Positions 31,746-42,174 of a stretch of DNA of 64,000 bases are shown piece by piece. The notes under the pieces were generated by a model. It was not told where the DNA came from. It saw nothing but the letters and a program-made list of their open reading frames with translations, and did no database searches. Position numbers and translations under genes: made by a program. Source of the DNA: an uncultured Pelagibacteraceae bacterium (GTDB lineage Bacteria > Pseudomonadota > Alphaproteobacteria > Pelagibacterales > Pelagibacteraceae); the NCBI GenBank assembly GCA_902582385.1, contig CACHRX010000003.1, positions 1-64,000 on the forward strand, read 5' to 3'. Position 1 is the stretch's first letter. Each line of letters opens with the position of its first letter.

Positions 31746-32663
31746 ATGAGTAAAAAAATAATCATTGGTTCTAGAAGAAGCAAGCTAGCATTGATTTATG
31801 CTGAAAATGCTAAAGATAAAATTATTCAAAAAACTAATTTAAATGAAGAAGATGTCTTAATTAAAGAAATTTCCACAAAAGGTGATCAGGTAACCGATGT
31901 TAGATTATCGGACTTAGGTGGCAAAGGTTTATTTTCAACAAATATTGAAAAAGAACTTCAAGATAAAAAAATTGATATTGCTGTACATGCGCTCAAGGAT
32001 ATGCCAGCTATAGAAACTTATGGTTTAAGAACAAACACATTTTTAAAAAGAAACGATCCTAGAGAAATTTTAATTACTAGAAGTAAAAAAAAACTTAAAG
32101 AGTTAGAAGATCATCCATTAATCGGTACGTCTTCTTATCGAAGAGAATTTCAAATAAAAAAGATTAGATCAGATCTAACTTGTAAAATTATAAGGGGAAA
32201 TGTTGATACAAGAATCAAAAAACTTTATGATGGATTATATGATGGAATAATCTTATCATACGCAGGAGTTAAATCTTTAAAGTTTGAGGAAGAAATTACA
32301 GAAATATTTTCAACCGATGAAATAATTCCAAGTGCAGGACAAGGAATCATTGCACTTCAGTGTCGTTATAATGATGATGAGATTATCTCAATTTTAGATA
32401 AAATTAATGATATAGAAACATTTCAAAGAGCTCACGCAGAAAGAAATGTTTTAAAAGCTTTACATGGTGATTGCGAAACAGCTGTAGGAGTTCATGCTAT
32501 TGTTGAAGATGATAAGATAATTATAGAAGCTGAACTTTTTTCATTAGATGGCAAACAAAGATTTTATGAAAAAAAAACTTCAACTGTTGAAAATGCTAAA
32601 GAGCTTGGTAATGAGGTGGGGCAGATATTAAAAAAAAAATCAAATAATTCTTACAAAAGATAA
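31746..32663 (+). CDS. hemC: Hydroxymethylbilane synthase
   Basis: IIGSRRSKLALIYAE, DIAVHALKDMPA, IIRGNVDTRIKKL, SAGQGIIALQCR. Confidence 0.98.
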   Translation: MSKKIIIGSRRSKLALIYAENAKDKIIQKTNLNEEDVLIKEISTKGDQVTDVRLSDLGGKGLFSTNIEKELQDKKIDIAVHALKDMPAIETYGLRTNTFLKRNDPREILITRSKKKLKELEDHPLIGTSSYRREFQIKKIRSDLTCKIIRGNVDTRIKKLYDGLYDGIILSYAGVKSLKFEEEITEIFSTDEIIPSAGQGIIALQCRYNDDEIISILDKINDIETFQRAHAERNVLKALHGDCETAVGVHAIVEDDKIIIEAELFSLDGKQRFYEKKTSTVENAKELGNEVGQILKKKSNNSYKR

Positions 32664-32664
32664 T

Positions 32665-33363
32665 ATGCATATTTTATTAACAAGATCATTAGAAGACTGT
32701 TCCGAAATGATTATAAGATTTAAATCTCTAGGTCATCAAGTTTCTCATCTTCCGTTATTAAGCATCGATAAAATAAATTATGGAGAGATTAATTTCTCTG
32801 AATATAAGGGAATCATTTTTACCAGCACTAATGCTGTCAAATTTTTAAATGTAAAAAGTATTGATAAAAATCTTTTATGTTTTTGTGTAGGAAGTGCTAC
32901 GGAAAAAAAAACTAGAAGTCTTGGTTTTCAGAATGTTATTAGCGCTGAAGGGAATGTTTCAAATTTAAAAGAGTTAATTTTGCAAAATTTTGATCAAAAA
33001 AATGGAAAGCTTATTTACGTAAGTGGTGAATTAATTTCATCTGATCTTGATCAGCAACTAATAAAAGAAGGTTACCGTATAAATAGAATTATCAATTACC
33101 GTGCAAATCATAATAAAAAATTTGACGAAATTTTTCTTAAAGATTTAAAGAAGAATATGCCAGATATTGTCTATATTTATTCTCAAAATAGCGCATTAAG
33201 TTTTTTGAATTTTGTAAAGATTTACAAATCTGAAAAACTCTGGATGAATACAAATTTGATGTGTATAAGTGAAAAAACCTCATCAATACTGAACGAAATA
33301 AAGTGGAAAAAAATATTTCTTTTTAATCCTGGAGAAGAAGAGTTTTTGTTATATAAAATTTAG
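32665..33363 (+). CDS. hemD: Uroporphyrinogen-III synthase
   Basis: ILLTRSLEDCSEMI, IIFTSTNAVKFL; directly follows hemC. Confidence 0.88.
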   Translation: MHILLTRSLEDCSEMIIRFKSLGHQVSHLPLLSIDKINYGEINFSEYKGIIFTSTNAVKFLNVKSIDKNLLCFCVGSATEKKTRSLGFQNVISAEGNVSNLKELILQNFDQKNGKLIYVSGELISSDLDQQLIKEGYRINRIINYRANHNKKFDEIFLKDLKKNMPDIVYIYSQNSALSFLNFVKIYKSEKLWMNTNLMCISEKTSSILNEIKWKKIFLFNPGEEEFLLYKI

Positions 33364-33365
33364 TT

Positions 33366-34451
33366 ATGGAATTATTAAATAATTTTTCAGAAATATTTTT
33401 ATCCGTATGGAACAAAGGGATCCTAGGTGTAGATATTTTTCAAATTTTAATTGGAATTGGAATCTTTCTAATATTTTTAATTTTTAGAGGTTTAATCAGC
33501 AAACTTATTATTAAAAAGTTAGAGATAATTTCAAAAAGAACTACTAACAAATTAGATGATACTTTTGTAAAAGCTTTAGAGGGTCCAGCAAGGTTTTTAC
33601 CAATAGTTCTAGGTTTTTTTATTGCAAGCTACTATATGACTTTTTCAATTGAAGGGAGAGAAGTAGTCGATACAATCAATAGAACATTAATTACTATTTT
33701 AATATTTTGGGTCATCCATCAAATTATAGAACCAGTATCTTATATTTTAAGTGGATTAGATAAACTTTTAACTCGAGAACTTATCGGATGGATTATAAAA
33801 TCTTTAAAAGTATTAATATTTATTTTAGGGCTTGCAGCGGTTTTAGAATTATGGGGAATTAAAATAGGACCAATTATAGCAGGATTAGGCTTATTTGGTG
33901 TAGCAGTCGCTTTAGGTGCTCAAGATTTATTTAAGAATTTAATTTCAGGGATTTTAGTGCTTGTTGAAAAAAGATTTAAAATTGGTGACTGGATTTTAGT
34001 TGATGGAATTATTGAGGGTATAGTAGAAAAGATTGGTTTTAGATCAACAACTATTAGAAAATTTGATAAATCTTTAGCAATAATTCCTAACTTTCAATTT
34101 GCTGAAAATGCAGTTGTTAATGTCAGTGAAACTTCTAACTGGTTAATAAGCTGGATTATTACTCTTCAGTATGACACGACCGTTGATCAACTTAAAACTA
34201 TTCGAGATCAAATTGAAGATCATATAAAAAAAAGTGAGGATTTTAATATAAGTATAGGAATTGCAGTAAGAGTTGATAAATTTTCAGATAGTTCAATAGA
34301 CATGTATGTACGTTGTTTTACTAAAACAAATAGTTGGAATGAATGGCTTTCAGTAAAGGAAAAATTAGCAATTGCAGTTAAGGAAATTGTAGAAAATAAT
34401 AAAGCCTCATTTGCATTTCCTAGTTCTTCAATTTACATCGAAAAAAAATGA
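33366..34451 (+). CDS. MscS family mechanosensitive channel
   Basis: GLGLFGVAVALGAQDLFKNLISGILVLVEKRFKIGDWILVDGIIEGIVEKIGFRSTTIR. Confidence 0.95.
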   Translation: MELLNNFSEIFLSVWNKGILGVDIFQILIGIGIFLIFLIFRGLISKLIIKKLEIISKRTTNKLDDTFVKALEGPARFLPIVLGFFIASYYMTFSIEGREVVDTINRTLITILIFWVIHQIIEPVSYILSGLDKLLTRELIGWIIKSLKVLIFILGLAAVLELWGIKIGPIIAGLGLFGVAVALGAQDLFKNLISGILVLVEKRFKIGDWILVDGIIEGIVEKIGFRSTTIRKFDKSLAIIPNFQFAENAVVNVSETSNWLISWIITLQYDTTVDQLKTIRDQIEDHIKKSEDFNISIGIAVRVDKFSDSSIDMYVRCFTKTNSWNEWLSVKEKLAIAVKEIVENNKASFAFPSSSIYIEKK

Positions 34452-34738
34452 TAGCTATTTTTTATTTGGTTTTACAAATATTAAAACTCTATTCGTATGT
34501 TGTGATAATAAATGTTATTATTAGTTGGTTAATAGCTTTTAACATTTTAAATACCCAAAACAGATTTGTTTATTCTATTTTAGAATTAAGTTATAGACTT
34601 ACAGATCCTATACTAAATAAAATAAGACGTTTTTTACCCAATTTAGGGTCTCTAGACATATCACCTATAATTTTACTTCTATTGATTTGGTTTATAGAAA
34701 TGTGTATGAAGCTCTACATTGCCCCAATAATATTTTAA
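34448..34738 (+). CDS. YggT family protein
   Basis: VIINVIISWLIAFNILN...LSYRLTDPILNKIRRFLPNLGSLDISPIILLLLIWF. Confidence 0.93.
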   Translation: MIAIFYLVLQILKLYSYVVIINVIISWLIAFNILNTQNRFVYSILELSYRLTDPILNKIRRFLPNLGSLDISPIILLLLIWFIEMCMKLYIAPIIF

Positions 34739-34741
34739 ATT

Positions 34742-35587
34742 ATGATATTAATAGATGGAAAAAAAGTAGCTGCAGAGCTAAGAGAAAAACTTAAAAAAGA
34801 AGTTTTGGACCTAAAGAAAAAATATAATAAAGTTCCTGGTTTGACAGTTATTTTAGTTGGCGATCTGACTCCTAGTCAAATTTATGTTCGAAATAAAGAA
34901 AAATCAGCTAATGAAGTAGGATTAAAATCTGATGTAATTAAATATCCAGACTCTGTGGATGAAAAAATAATATTAGATAAAATTAATGAATTAAATTTAG
35001 ATAATACTGTTTCAGGAATTTTAGTTCAGTTACCACTTCCAAAACATATTGATAAACAAAAAGTGATTGAAGCAATAGATCCATTAAAGGATGTGGATGG
35101 ATTTCATCCTAAGAATGTTGGAAATCTTTCTTCGGGTTATGAAAGTTCTGTGCCATGCACGCCTTTAGGGTGTTATTTGCTAATTAAAAAGATTGAACCA
35201 AATTTGAGTGGGAAAAAAGCTGTCATAGTTGGGAGATCCAATCTTAATGGTAAGCCAATGACACAGCTTCTTCTTAAAGAAAATTGTACAGTAACTATAA
35301 CACATTCAAAAACTAAAGATTTAAAAGAGGAATGTTTAGCTGCTGACATTATTGTTGCAGCAGTTGGTATTCCAGAACTTATTAAAGGTGATTGGGTTAA
35401 AAAAAATACAATAGTAATCGATGTTGGTATAAATAAAACAGAAAAAGGAATAGTTGGTGATGTGGCATTTGATGAAGTCTCAAAAAATGCAAAAGCTTTA
35501 ACTCCTGTTCCAGGCGGGGTAGGCCCAATGACAATCGCCTGTTTGCTTAAAAATACAATAGACTGTTTCAAAAGATCGCAAATTTAA
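34742..35587 (+). CDS. folD: Methylenetetrahydrofolate dehydrogenase/cyclohydrolase
   Basis: GLTVILVGDLTPSQIYVRNKEKSA, GILVQLPLPKHI, VGRSNLNGKPMTQLLL, PGGVGPMTIACLL. Confidence 0.98.
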   Translation: MILIDGKKVAAELREKLKKEVLDLKKKYNKVPGLTVILVGDLTPSQIYVRNKEKSANEVGLKSDVIKYPDSVDEKIILDKINELNLDNTVSGILVQLPLPKHIDKQKVIEAIDPLKDVDGFHPKNVGNLSSGYESSVPCTPLGCYLLIKKIEPNLSGKKAVIVGRSNLNGKPMTQLLLKENCTVTITHSKTKDLKEECLAADIIVAAVGIPELIKGDWVKKNTIVIDVGINKTEKGIVGDVAFDEVSKNAKALTPVPGGVGPMTIACLLKNTIDCFKRSQI

Positions 35588-35624
35588 CAATTAGAACAAT
35601 AAATTTTTTTTGATAAAGTAGGTT

Positions 35625-35828
35625 ATGAAAAAACCTAAATACCCATTCAGAATTGCTATTCTTATGGCGATACTCACAATTCCTCCTATAGGTGCTACAC
35701 AATTAGGATGGTATCTGTATGATATTCAAACAGGATTTGATTATGGTATGATTGTAGGAACATTTTCAGTAATATATGCAGCATGGTTAATGTATGAAAA
35801 AAACTGGAGAGAAGAAGATGAGGATTAA
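35625..35828 (+). CDS. Small membrane protein, unknown
   Basis: 67 aa, two hydrophobic segments, close spacing to next gene. Confidence 0.65.
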   Translation: MKKPKYPFRIAILMAILTIPPIGATQLGWYLYDIQTGFDYGMIVGTFSVIYAAWLMYEKNWREEDED

Positions 35829-35831
35829 TAT

Positions 35832-36098
35832 ATGGAAAAAATAATATTTTTTGGATTAATTATACCTATTTTAATTTTTATGCTCTATTTAGGTGGTAGA
35901 GCTATAAAGACAGGGTTTAATGCTAAAAGTTCAAATAAATCCGATACAGAAAATGAAAAAAATATAGAAGAAGAAAATTCATTAAATGATAAAAAAAACT
36001 TAAGTGATGAATTAAATAAATTAAATGAACTCTTGAAAAGTGGTGTTTTAACACAAGAGGAATTTGAAAAAGCTAAAAAAAAGATTCTAGATAATTAA
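35832..36098 (+). CDS. SHOCT domain protein
   Basis: N-terminal TM and C-terminal LSDELNKLNELLKSGVLTQEEFEKAKKKIL. Confidence 0.82.
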   Translation: MEKIIFFGLIIPILIFMLYLGGRAIKTGFNAKSSNKSDTENEKNIEEENSLNDKKNLSDELNKLNELLKSGVLTQEEFEKAKKKILDN

Positions 36099-37159
36099 TC
36101 TTTTTCCATTACCCACAGATTATTCCCTGCCAAAAAAAAAATTTTTCCATTACTTGGGTGAACTTGTATATCTCTTATTCTTCCAATTTTATCTTTAAAA
36201 ATAATCTCTTCCTTAACATCTGACTTATCATCAAATATTAATTTTCTTAATGACTTGTCCTTAAGAGATGTAATTAAAGCATGACCATTCCATTCGCTGA
36301 ATTCTTCGCCCTTATAAATAGTTATCGCACTAGTAGCTATAGAAGGTACCCAGTATTGAATTGCTTTAGTAAAACCTGGCTTCCATTTAGGTCCAATTTT
36401 AGTCCCAGTATAATTTTTTCCTCCCCAACCTAATATTTTCCAACCATAGTTTTCACCTTTTTTTACCTCTCCAAACCAGTCACCTCCTTTTGCACCATGG
36501 TTGCTCATATAAATTTTTCCATCAAAAGGCGATAAAGACAAACCTTGAGGGTTACGAACTCCGATTTGATAAATCTCAGGAAGCCAGTTTGAATTACCTT
36601 TAAACTTAGGATTGTCAATGGGTATACTTCCATCCAAATGAATTCTTATAATACTTCCAGGATGATTTGTGGGGTCTTGTGCAATCATACCCTGTCCTCT
36701 TTCTCCAGCTGATGCGAAAAGGTAATTATCTTTAATTACTATTCTTGAACCAAAATGATAACCTGAGTCTATAGGTGGTTCTGCTTGAAAAATATTTTTA
36801 AAGTCTAATTTAATTTTATCAAATTTTGCTTTTGCTATTGAGGTACTTGACTTCCAATTACCTCTATTTTCAGAATAGGATATGTAAACAAACTTATCTT
36901 TAAAGAGAATATCTAATAGGCCTCCTTGACCATAATCCAAAAAATCTAAATTATGTTCTACTTCAGAAACTTTATTATTTTTTATATTAACAATTTTTAT
37001 TTTTCCGCTTTTTTCAGAAACAATCAATTCATTATCATTTAAGAACGATGATCCCCATGGTCCATCTAATTTTACTAATTTTTGAAAATTATAATTTTGA
37101 GAAAAAGATTTTGAGTTAAAGAAAAAAAATAATAGTATTAAAAATAAAACTTTTTTCAC
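36095..37159 (-). CDS. PQQ-dependent soluble aldose sugar dehydrogenase family protein
   Basis: Signal peptide; LDGPWGSSFLNDNELIVSEKSGKI, GNWLPEIYQIGVRNPQGLSLSPFDGKIYMSNHGAKGGDW; GTG at 37159 gives MKKVLFLILLFFFF, more plausible than ORF-track start at 37186. Confidence 0.9.
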   Translation of the reverse strand: MKKVLFLILLFFFFNSKSFSQNYNFQKLVKLDGPWGSSFLNDNELIVSEKSGKIKIVNIKNNKVSEVEHNLDFLDYGQGGLLDILFKDKFVYISYSENRGNWKSSTSIAKAKFDKIKLDFKNIFQAEPPIDSGYHFGSRIVIKDNYLFASAGERGQGMIAQDPTNHPGSIIRIHLDGSIPIDNPKFKGNSNWLPEIYQIGVRNPQGLSLSPFDGKIYMSNHGAKGGDWFGEVKKGENYGWKILGWGGKNYTGTKIGPKWKPGFTKAIQYWVPSIATSAITIYKGEEFSEWNGHALITSLKDKSLRKLIFDDKSDVKEEIIFKDKIGRIRDIQVHPSNGKIFFLAGNNLWVMEKD

Positions 37160-37160
37160 T

Positions 37161-37871
37161 TTAAGAAAGTTTTGATCTTCCACCATCTACTGCAATTATT
37201 TGCCCTGTGACCCAAGAACTATCTTTAGTAATAAGAAACTTTGCTAGTGAGGCAGAATCTTTTCCCTCACCCAATCTTTTAAGTGGATGAGCTTTTGCTA
37301 TACCATCAGCTAGAGCTTTATTTTTTAACATTGGTTCAGCAATTTTAGAATGTGTCAGACTAGGAGCTATACAATTAACTCTGATGTTTGGTGCAAATTC
37401 AGCTGCTAAAGAAACAGTTAAACCTTCAACCGCAGCTTTTGCAGAAGCTATTATAGCGTGATTAGTAAATCCTCTTTGAGCAGCGACTGTAGAAAATAAA
37501 ACCACTGATCCTTTATTTTTTTTTAAACTTTCCTGGTATCCTTTTATTACTTCAACTGCAGAATAAAGATTTAGTTTCATACATTTATTAAAATCTTGCT
37601 CTGTAACCATTCTCAAAGGTTTTAAATCGATTGAACCTACACAATAAGCAACTCCCATTGTTTCAGGGACATCGCTTTTTACTTTATCAACAAATCCATC
37701 CTCTAAAACATCAGCCACTGTAGATGTACAACCGAGTTTGTCAGAAATATTTTTAAGTTCACCTTCATTTCTTGCAACTAAATGGACACTGTTTCCTGAA
37801 CTTATTAATTGCTCTGCCAAACTAGATCCGATTGAACCTGTCGCACCAAAAACAATATATTTTTCTGACAT
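37161..37871 (-). CDS. Short-chain dehydrogenase/reductase
   Basis: VFGATGSIGSSLAEQL, VVLFSTVAAQRGFTNHAIIASAKAAVEGL, VTGQIIAVDGGRS. Confidence 0.95.
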   Translation of the reverse strand: MSEKYIVFGATGSIGSSLAEQLISSGNSVHLVARNEGELKNISDKLGCTSTVADVLEDGFVDKVKSDVPETMGVAYCVGSIDLKPLRMVTEQDFNKCMKLNLYSAVEVIKGYQESLKKNKGSVVLFSTVAAQRGFTNHAIIASAKAAVEGLTVSLAAEFAPNIRVNCIAPSLTHSKIAEPMLKNKALADGIAKAHPLKRLGEGKDSASLAKFLITKDSSWVTGQIIAVDGGRSKLS

Positions 37872-37898
37872 AAAAAATTTTATTAGTTATATTTAATT

Positions 37899-39389
37899 AT
37901 GAAGTTATTTTTTATACTTGGAAATCAATTATTTCCACCAAAATACCTCGACCGCTTCAAAAAAGACCATCTATTTTTCATGGCTGAAGATTACGAATTA
38001 TGTACTTATGAAAAACATCATAAACAAAAGATACTTCTTTTCTTATCTTCAATGCGTTCACATGCTGAAAGTTTAAAAAAAGATAAATTTAAGTTAGAAT
38101 ATATTAAAATTGAAGATAAAGAATTCAGAGATGATTATTTAAAGAAATTAAAGAAAGTCATAATTTCAAAAAAAATAAAAGAAATTTCAAGCTTTGAGAT
38201 TGAGGATAAATTTTTTGAAAAAAAAATAAATCAATTTATTAAAAAAGAAAAAATAAATTGGAATATTATACAAACTCCAATGTTTTTAAATTCAAGAGAA
38301 GAATTTAAACATTATTTATCTAAATCAAAAAAACCCTTTATGACAACCTTTTATAAGGATGTCAGAAAAAAATCAGGAATATTAATGGGTTCAGATGGAA
38401 ACCCAATAGGAGGTAAATGGAGCTTTGATGAGGATAACAGAAATAAATTACCAAAAAATATTTCTATTCCAAAATTTCCAAAAATTAATGAAACAAACCA
38501 CACAAAAAAATTAAAACCAATTATTGAAAAATTATTTAAGGATCATCCTGGTACAACAAACAATTTTTGGCATGCAACAGAATATAACGATGTCATTAAG
38601 CTTTTAAATTTTTTTATAAAAGAAAAATCAAATTTATTTGGTGATTATGAAGATGCAGTTGATCAAAAAGATAATATCTTATTTCATAGTGCTTTAAGTC
38701 CTTATATCAACTTAGGTTTAATAACGCCTGAGTTAATCATAAAAAAAGTTCTTGACTTTCATAAAAGTAAAAAAATTAAATTAAATTCTTTAGAGGGTTA
38801 CATACGTCAAGTAATTGGTTGGAGAGAATTTATGAGAGGAATTTACCAGAGTTACTCAAATGAAATGGAAACTGGAAATTTTTTTAAACAAAATAGAAAA
38901 ATGAAAAAATCTTGGTATGATGGAACAACTGGTTTACCACCACTCGATTATGCAATCAAAAATGCTCTTAATCATGGATGGTCCCATCACATTGAAAGAT
39001 TAATGATCTTATCCAACATCATGAATCTTTGTGAGATAAAACCAACTGTTGTTTACAAGTGGTTTATGGAGATGTTTGTAGACTCCGCCGACTGGGTAAT
39101 GGTGCCAAATGTTTATGGAATGGGGTTGTTTAGTGATGGAGGAATATTTGCTACGAAACCGTATATTTGTGGATCAAGCTACTTTATGAAAATGATGGAT
39201 TTTAAAAAAGGTGATTGGTGCAACATAATGGATGGTTTGTATTGGAGATTTATTGATCGAAATAGAAAATTTTTTTTGAAAAATCCTAGGCTATCCATGA
39301 TGGTTAGAATATTCGATAAAATGAAAACTGATAGAAAAAAATTAATTCTTCCAGCTGCAGAAAAATTTATTAAACAAAATACACTTTAG
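37899..39389 (+). CDS. FeS-BCP/(6-4)-type photolyase-related cryptochrome family protein
   Basis: [113 protein letters not shown]. Confidence 0.95.
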   Translation: MKLFFILGNQLFPPKYLDRFKKDHLFFMAEDYELCTYEKHHKQKILLFLSSMRSHAESLKKDKFKLEYIKIEDKEFRDDYLKKLKKVIISKKIKEISSFEIEDKFFEKKINQFIKKEKINWNIIQTPMFLNSREEFKHYLSKSKKPFMTTFYKDVRKKSGILMGSDGNPIGGKWSFDEDNRNKLPKNISIPKFPKINETNHTKKLKPIIEKLFKDHPGTTNNFWHATEYNDVIKLLNFFIKEKSNLFGDYEDAVDQKDNILFHSALSPYINLGLITPELIIKKVLDFHKSKKIKLNSLEGYIRQVIGWREFMRGIYQSYSNEMETGNFFKQNRKMKKSWYDGTTGLPPLDYAIKNALNHGWSHHIERLMILSNIMNLCEIKPTVVYKWFMEMFVDSADWVMVPNVYGMGLFSDGGIFATKPYICGSSYFMKMMDFKKGDWCNIMDGLYWRFIDRNRKFFLKNPRLSMMVRIFDKMKTDRKKLILPAAEKFIKQNTL

Positions 39390-39520
39390 TGAAAAAAGAA
39401 AATCTTCCCTCTAAAATCTGCATTATTTGTAAAAGACCTTTTACTTGGCGAAAAAAATGGAAGTTAAATTGGGAAAAAGTTAGGTATTGCTCAAAAAGAT
39501 GTTCTAGCAAAAAAATATGA
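39389..39520 (+). CDS. DUF2256 zinc-finger-like small protein (43 aa)
   Basis: GTG start overlapping the photolyase stop; translation [46 protein letters not shown] overlaps the ATG of the next ORF. Not in ORF track because <60 aa. Confidence 0.88.
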   Translation: MKKENLPSKICIICKRPFTWRKKWKLNWEKVRYCSKRCSSKKI

Positions 39521-40050
39521 ATTTAGGAAAATATAAATGGAAAAGTAGAATTTTACTTGTTTCTACCCCAAATTATAAGGATAAAATTTATCTAGAGGCG
39601 AAAAAAATATATCAAGATAAAATAAAAGATTTTCATAAAAGATATGTAAAATTGATTTGCAAAATTAACAATAAGGAAAAATCTTCTATTGATCTAATTG
39701 GTTTTGATGGAAAATCTAAAAAGATGATGGATAAACTTAATTATAAAATAGTGTTTAAAATCATAGACAAAATGCCACTAAGTAAAAAATCCAGACCTAT
39801 TAATTTATCGCTTTACTCAGATTACAATCCAAAAACCACTACTCAAGGTTTGGGGTTTAAAAATAAGGAAAAAGCTCTTTATACAATTAAAAATATTAAA
39901 AATCGTTCAATTAAGTATCAGGTGAATGTCATCGCAACCATGCTGGGTAGAGCAAAGAACCATCCTAATAAAACTGGGGATATGGAGGATGCTATAAAAA
40001 TATTTAGTGATTGGATGAAAAAATATAAAAATAAAAAAAATGAAAATTAA
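39517..40050 (+). CDS. DUF4174-like N-terminal domain joined to a conserved uncharacterised C-terminal domain
   Basis: N-term [39 protein letters not shown] resembles DUF4174; C-term [65 protein letters not shown]. Confidence 0.65.
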   Translation: MNLGKYKWKSRILLVSTPNYKDKIYLEAKKIYQDKIKDFHKRYVKLICKINNKEKSSIDLIGFDGKSKKMMDKLNYKIVFKIIDKMPLSKKSRPINLSLYSDYNPKTTTQGLGFKNKEKALYTIKNIKNRSIKYQVNVIATMLGRAKNHPNKTGDMEDAIKIFSDWMKKYKNKKNEN

Positions 40051-41482
40051 AATAAACAAATTTTTAACAAAAATAGTAGTTTTATTTTTTCTATTTACCC
40101 CAAATGGTTTATATGCTGATTTTTTTGAGGATATTACAAACCAAATTGTTGATAATCCCAAAAGACTTAGTTACGGAGTTTCTGTAACGGACGTAAATCA
40201 AGATGGAAATTTTGATTTTGTAGTCACAGGTTTTGGTTATCTTAATCTAGCTTTATCTTACGAAGACGGAAAATTAATTAATATTGTAAAACAAAAAAAA
40301 TTTACAGACGAGTATAGAAGAACAATTGGTGTAGCTGCATGCGATATAGATAAAGATGGATATGAAGAAATATATTTTCTTAACACTGATACTTATAGTG
40401 GTACAAAAAAATATTCAGATAGATTTATAGATTTAGTAAAAGATGAATATATAGATTTATTTGAAATCGAAAAAAACAAGAGAGACCTTAATCTAACAGC
40501 CGGCAGGTCAGTTGTCTGTGTCGACAGAAAAGGTGATGGAAATTACGGGGTTTATGTTGCTAATTACGGAGGACCAACAAGGTTTTATGAATATACTGAT
40601 GACATAATAGCCGATAAATCTGTACAACTAAATCTTGCAAAGATTACCGGTGGTCGAGCAGTCGTAGCTGGACATATTATTTCTGATAAGATTGATGTGT
40701 TTGCTGCTAATGAGAGAGGAGCAAATTTTCTTTATAAAAATAATAATGGAAATTTTGATGATGTAGCATTTGATTATAGAGTAGATGATGCAATCCAAAA
40801 TGGGAGAGGGACAGCTTTATCAGACATATATTACCGAGGTAGATTGGATATTTTAAGTGGTAATTGGCTTGGATATCACAGAGCTTGGGTTTTGGAAAAT
40901 AATGAATTTAAAGACATTGGAAATAAAGATTTTGATGAACCCTCTAGAATCAGAACAATTATTTCTGCAGATTTTGATAATGATGGTTTTGATGAAGTTT
41001 TCATGAATAATATAGCAGAACCAAATAAGTTATTTCGTATTAAAGATAATGGAAAATTTGAGCAGATAAATTTTAAACTAGGACTCGAAGCTAATGGATA
41101 TGGAACTGGGGCTGCAGTCGCGGATATAGATAATGATGGAATTTTAGAATTATTAGTTTCTCGTGGTGAAAGTAAAGCACAAACATTAACTTTGTATAAA
41201 GCAAAAGTTAATAAAGGAAGTAAATACTTAAGGATTAAACCATTAAATAAATATGGTGCGCCAGCAAGAGGAGCCACTGTTACCTTAATAACTAATCAAA
41301 GAAAACACTCAAAAACAATTGATGCAGGATCCGGTTACTTATGCCAAATGGAGCCTGTGGCACATTACGGAATTAGAAAAAAAGAAAAAAATTTTAAAGT
41401 AGAAATTAGATGGACAAATGGAAGTAAAGAAATGATTGATATAAAGAGACTAAACCAAACAATTATTATAAGGCAGAAATGA
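40040..41482 (+). CDS. Secreted CRTAC1-like FG-GAP/VCBS repeat protein with ASPIC/UnbV C-terminus
   Basis: Signal peptide; repeated D-x-D-x-D-G motifs (VNQDGNFDFVVTGFG, CDIDKDGYEEIYFLN, DFDNDGFDEVFMNN, DIDNDGILELLVSRG); C-term PARGATVTLITNQRKHSKTIDAGSGYLCQMEPVAHYGI. Confidence 0.88.
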   Translation: MKIKINKFLTKIVVLFFLFTPNGLYADFFEDITNQIVDNPKRLSYGVSVTDVNQDGNFDFVVTGFGYLNLALSYEDGKLINIVKQKKFTDEYRRTIGVAACDIDKDGYEEIYFLNTDTYSGTKKYSDRFIDLVKDEYIDLFEIEKNKRDLNLTAGRSVVCVDRKGDGNYGVYVANYGGPTRFYEYTDDIIADKSVQLNLAKITGGRAVVAGHIISDKIDVFAANERGANFLYKNNNGNFDDVAFDYRVDDAIQNGRGTALSDIYYRGRLDILSGNWLGYHRAWVLENNEFKDIGNKDFDEPSRIRTIISADFDNDGFDEVFMNNIAEPNKLFRIKDNGKFEQINFKLGLEANGYGTGAAVADIDNDGILELLVSRGESKAQTLTLYKAKVNKGSKYLRIKPLNKYGAPARGATVTLITNQRKHSKTIDAGSGYLCQMEPVAHYGIRKKEKNFKVEIRWTNGSKEMIDIKRLNQTIIIRQK

Positions 41483-42168
41483 AAAAAACATTTAATATAT
41501 TTTTAATTGTATTTTTAATATCATTTCAGTTTAAGTCGTTTGCTGGAGAAAAAAATTATCACAAGGAGCTTATTACTGATTGGTCTAGAATATTCCCAGA
41601 TAAAAATAGAAATGCTGCAGGACCAAAATTTTTTAAATACATCATAGATAAAAAAATTACTTACAAAGACTTTGTTGAATTTAACAAATTATATTGTGCA
41701 GTTTCTGGATCTTTAATTGACCCAAATAGTGACTCAGAGTTCTTATTTATAAAAGAAAGTAAAACGAGCAAAAAAATTTGTGGAAACTATTATAGGTGTT
41801 GTGTTCCATGTTCGTGTGATCTTATGAAGTATTCTGAAGCCCAAAAGATGAAACATAAATTTGAGGATGGTTTTAAAGAATTCTACGTTTTGACAATAAA
41901 AAATCCTTGTTCTAAAAAAGATTTTCCCAATAGAGTAAATAAAGATTATTTTTGTAATGGTGAAAAAATCAACAAATCAGAAGTGTATAGTCTTAACGAT
42001 CGAATAGTAATAGGTTTATTGCACAATGGGAAAAATTGTGCGAAAGATGAGATAGACTTTGTTAAAAGTCATCAAGTGACTGGTAGATATTGTGAGTTGA
42101 GAAATAATACACCTTTAGAAAATTTAGATGCTGGAATGGGTGATATTTTTATAAAACTTGCAAGATAG
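41479..42168 (+). CDS. Secreted Cys-rich conserved hypothetical protein
   Basis: Signal peptide MKKTFNIFLIVFLISFQFKSFAG; SKKICGNYYRCCVPCSCDLMKY; overlaps upstream stop by 4 nt. Confidence 0.7.
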   Translation: MKKTFNIFLIVFLISFQFKSFAGEKNYHKELITDWSRIFPDKNRNAAGPKFFKYIIDKKITYKDFVEFNKLYCAVSGSLIDPNSDSEFLFIKESKTSKKICGNYYRCCVPCSCDLMKYSEAQKMKHKFEDGFKEFYVLTIKNPCSKKDFPNRVNKDYFCNGEKINKSEVYSLNDRIVIGLLHNGKNCAKDEIDFVKSHQVTGRYCELRNNTPLENLDAGMGDIFIKLAR

Positions 42169-42174
42169 ATAAAT

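Noticed and set aside
35173-35571. 132-aa ORF antisense to folD
   Set aside because: Fully inside a well-supported conserved gene; no domain and no independent start context.
37159-37186. 27-nt N-terminal overlap of the sugar dehydrogenase ORF with the SDR gene
   Set aside because: The GTG at 37159 right after the SDR stop gives a proper signal peptide (MKKVLFLILLFFFF), so the overlap is likely a start-site miscall rather than a real overlapping gene.
40876-41277. 133-aa ORF antisense to the FG-GAP protein
   Set aside because: Shadow ORF of a repetitive coding region; no support.
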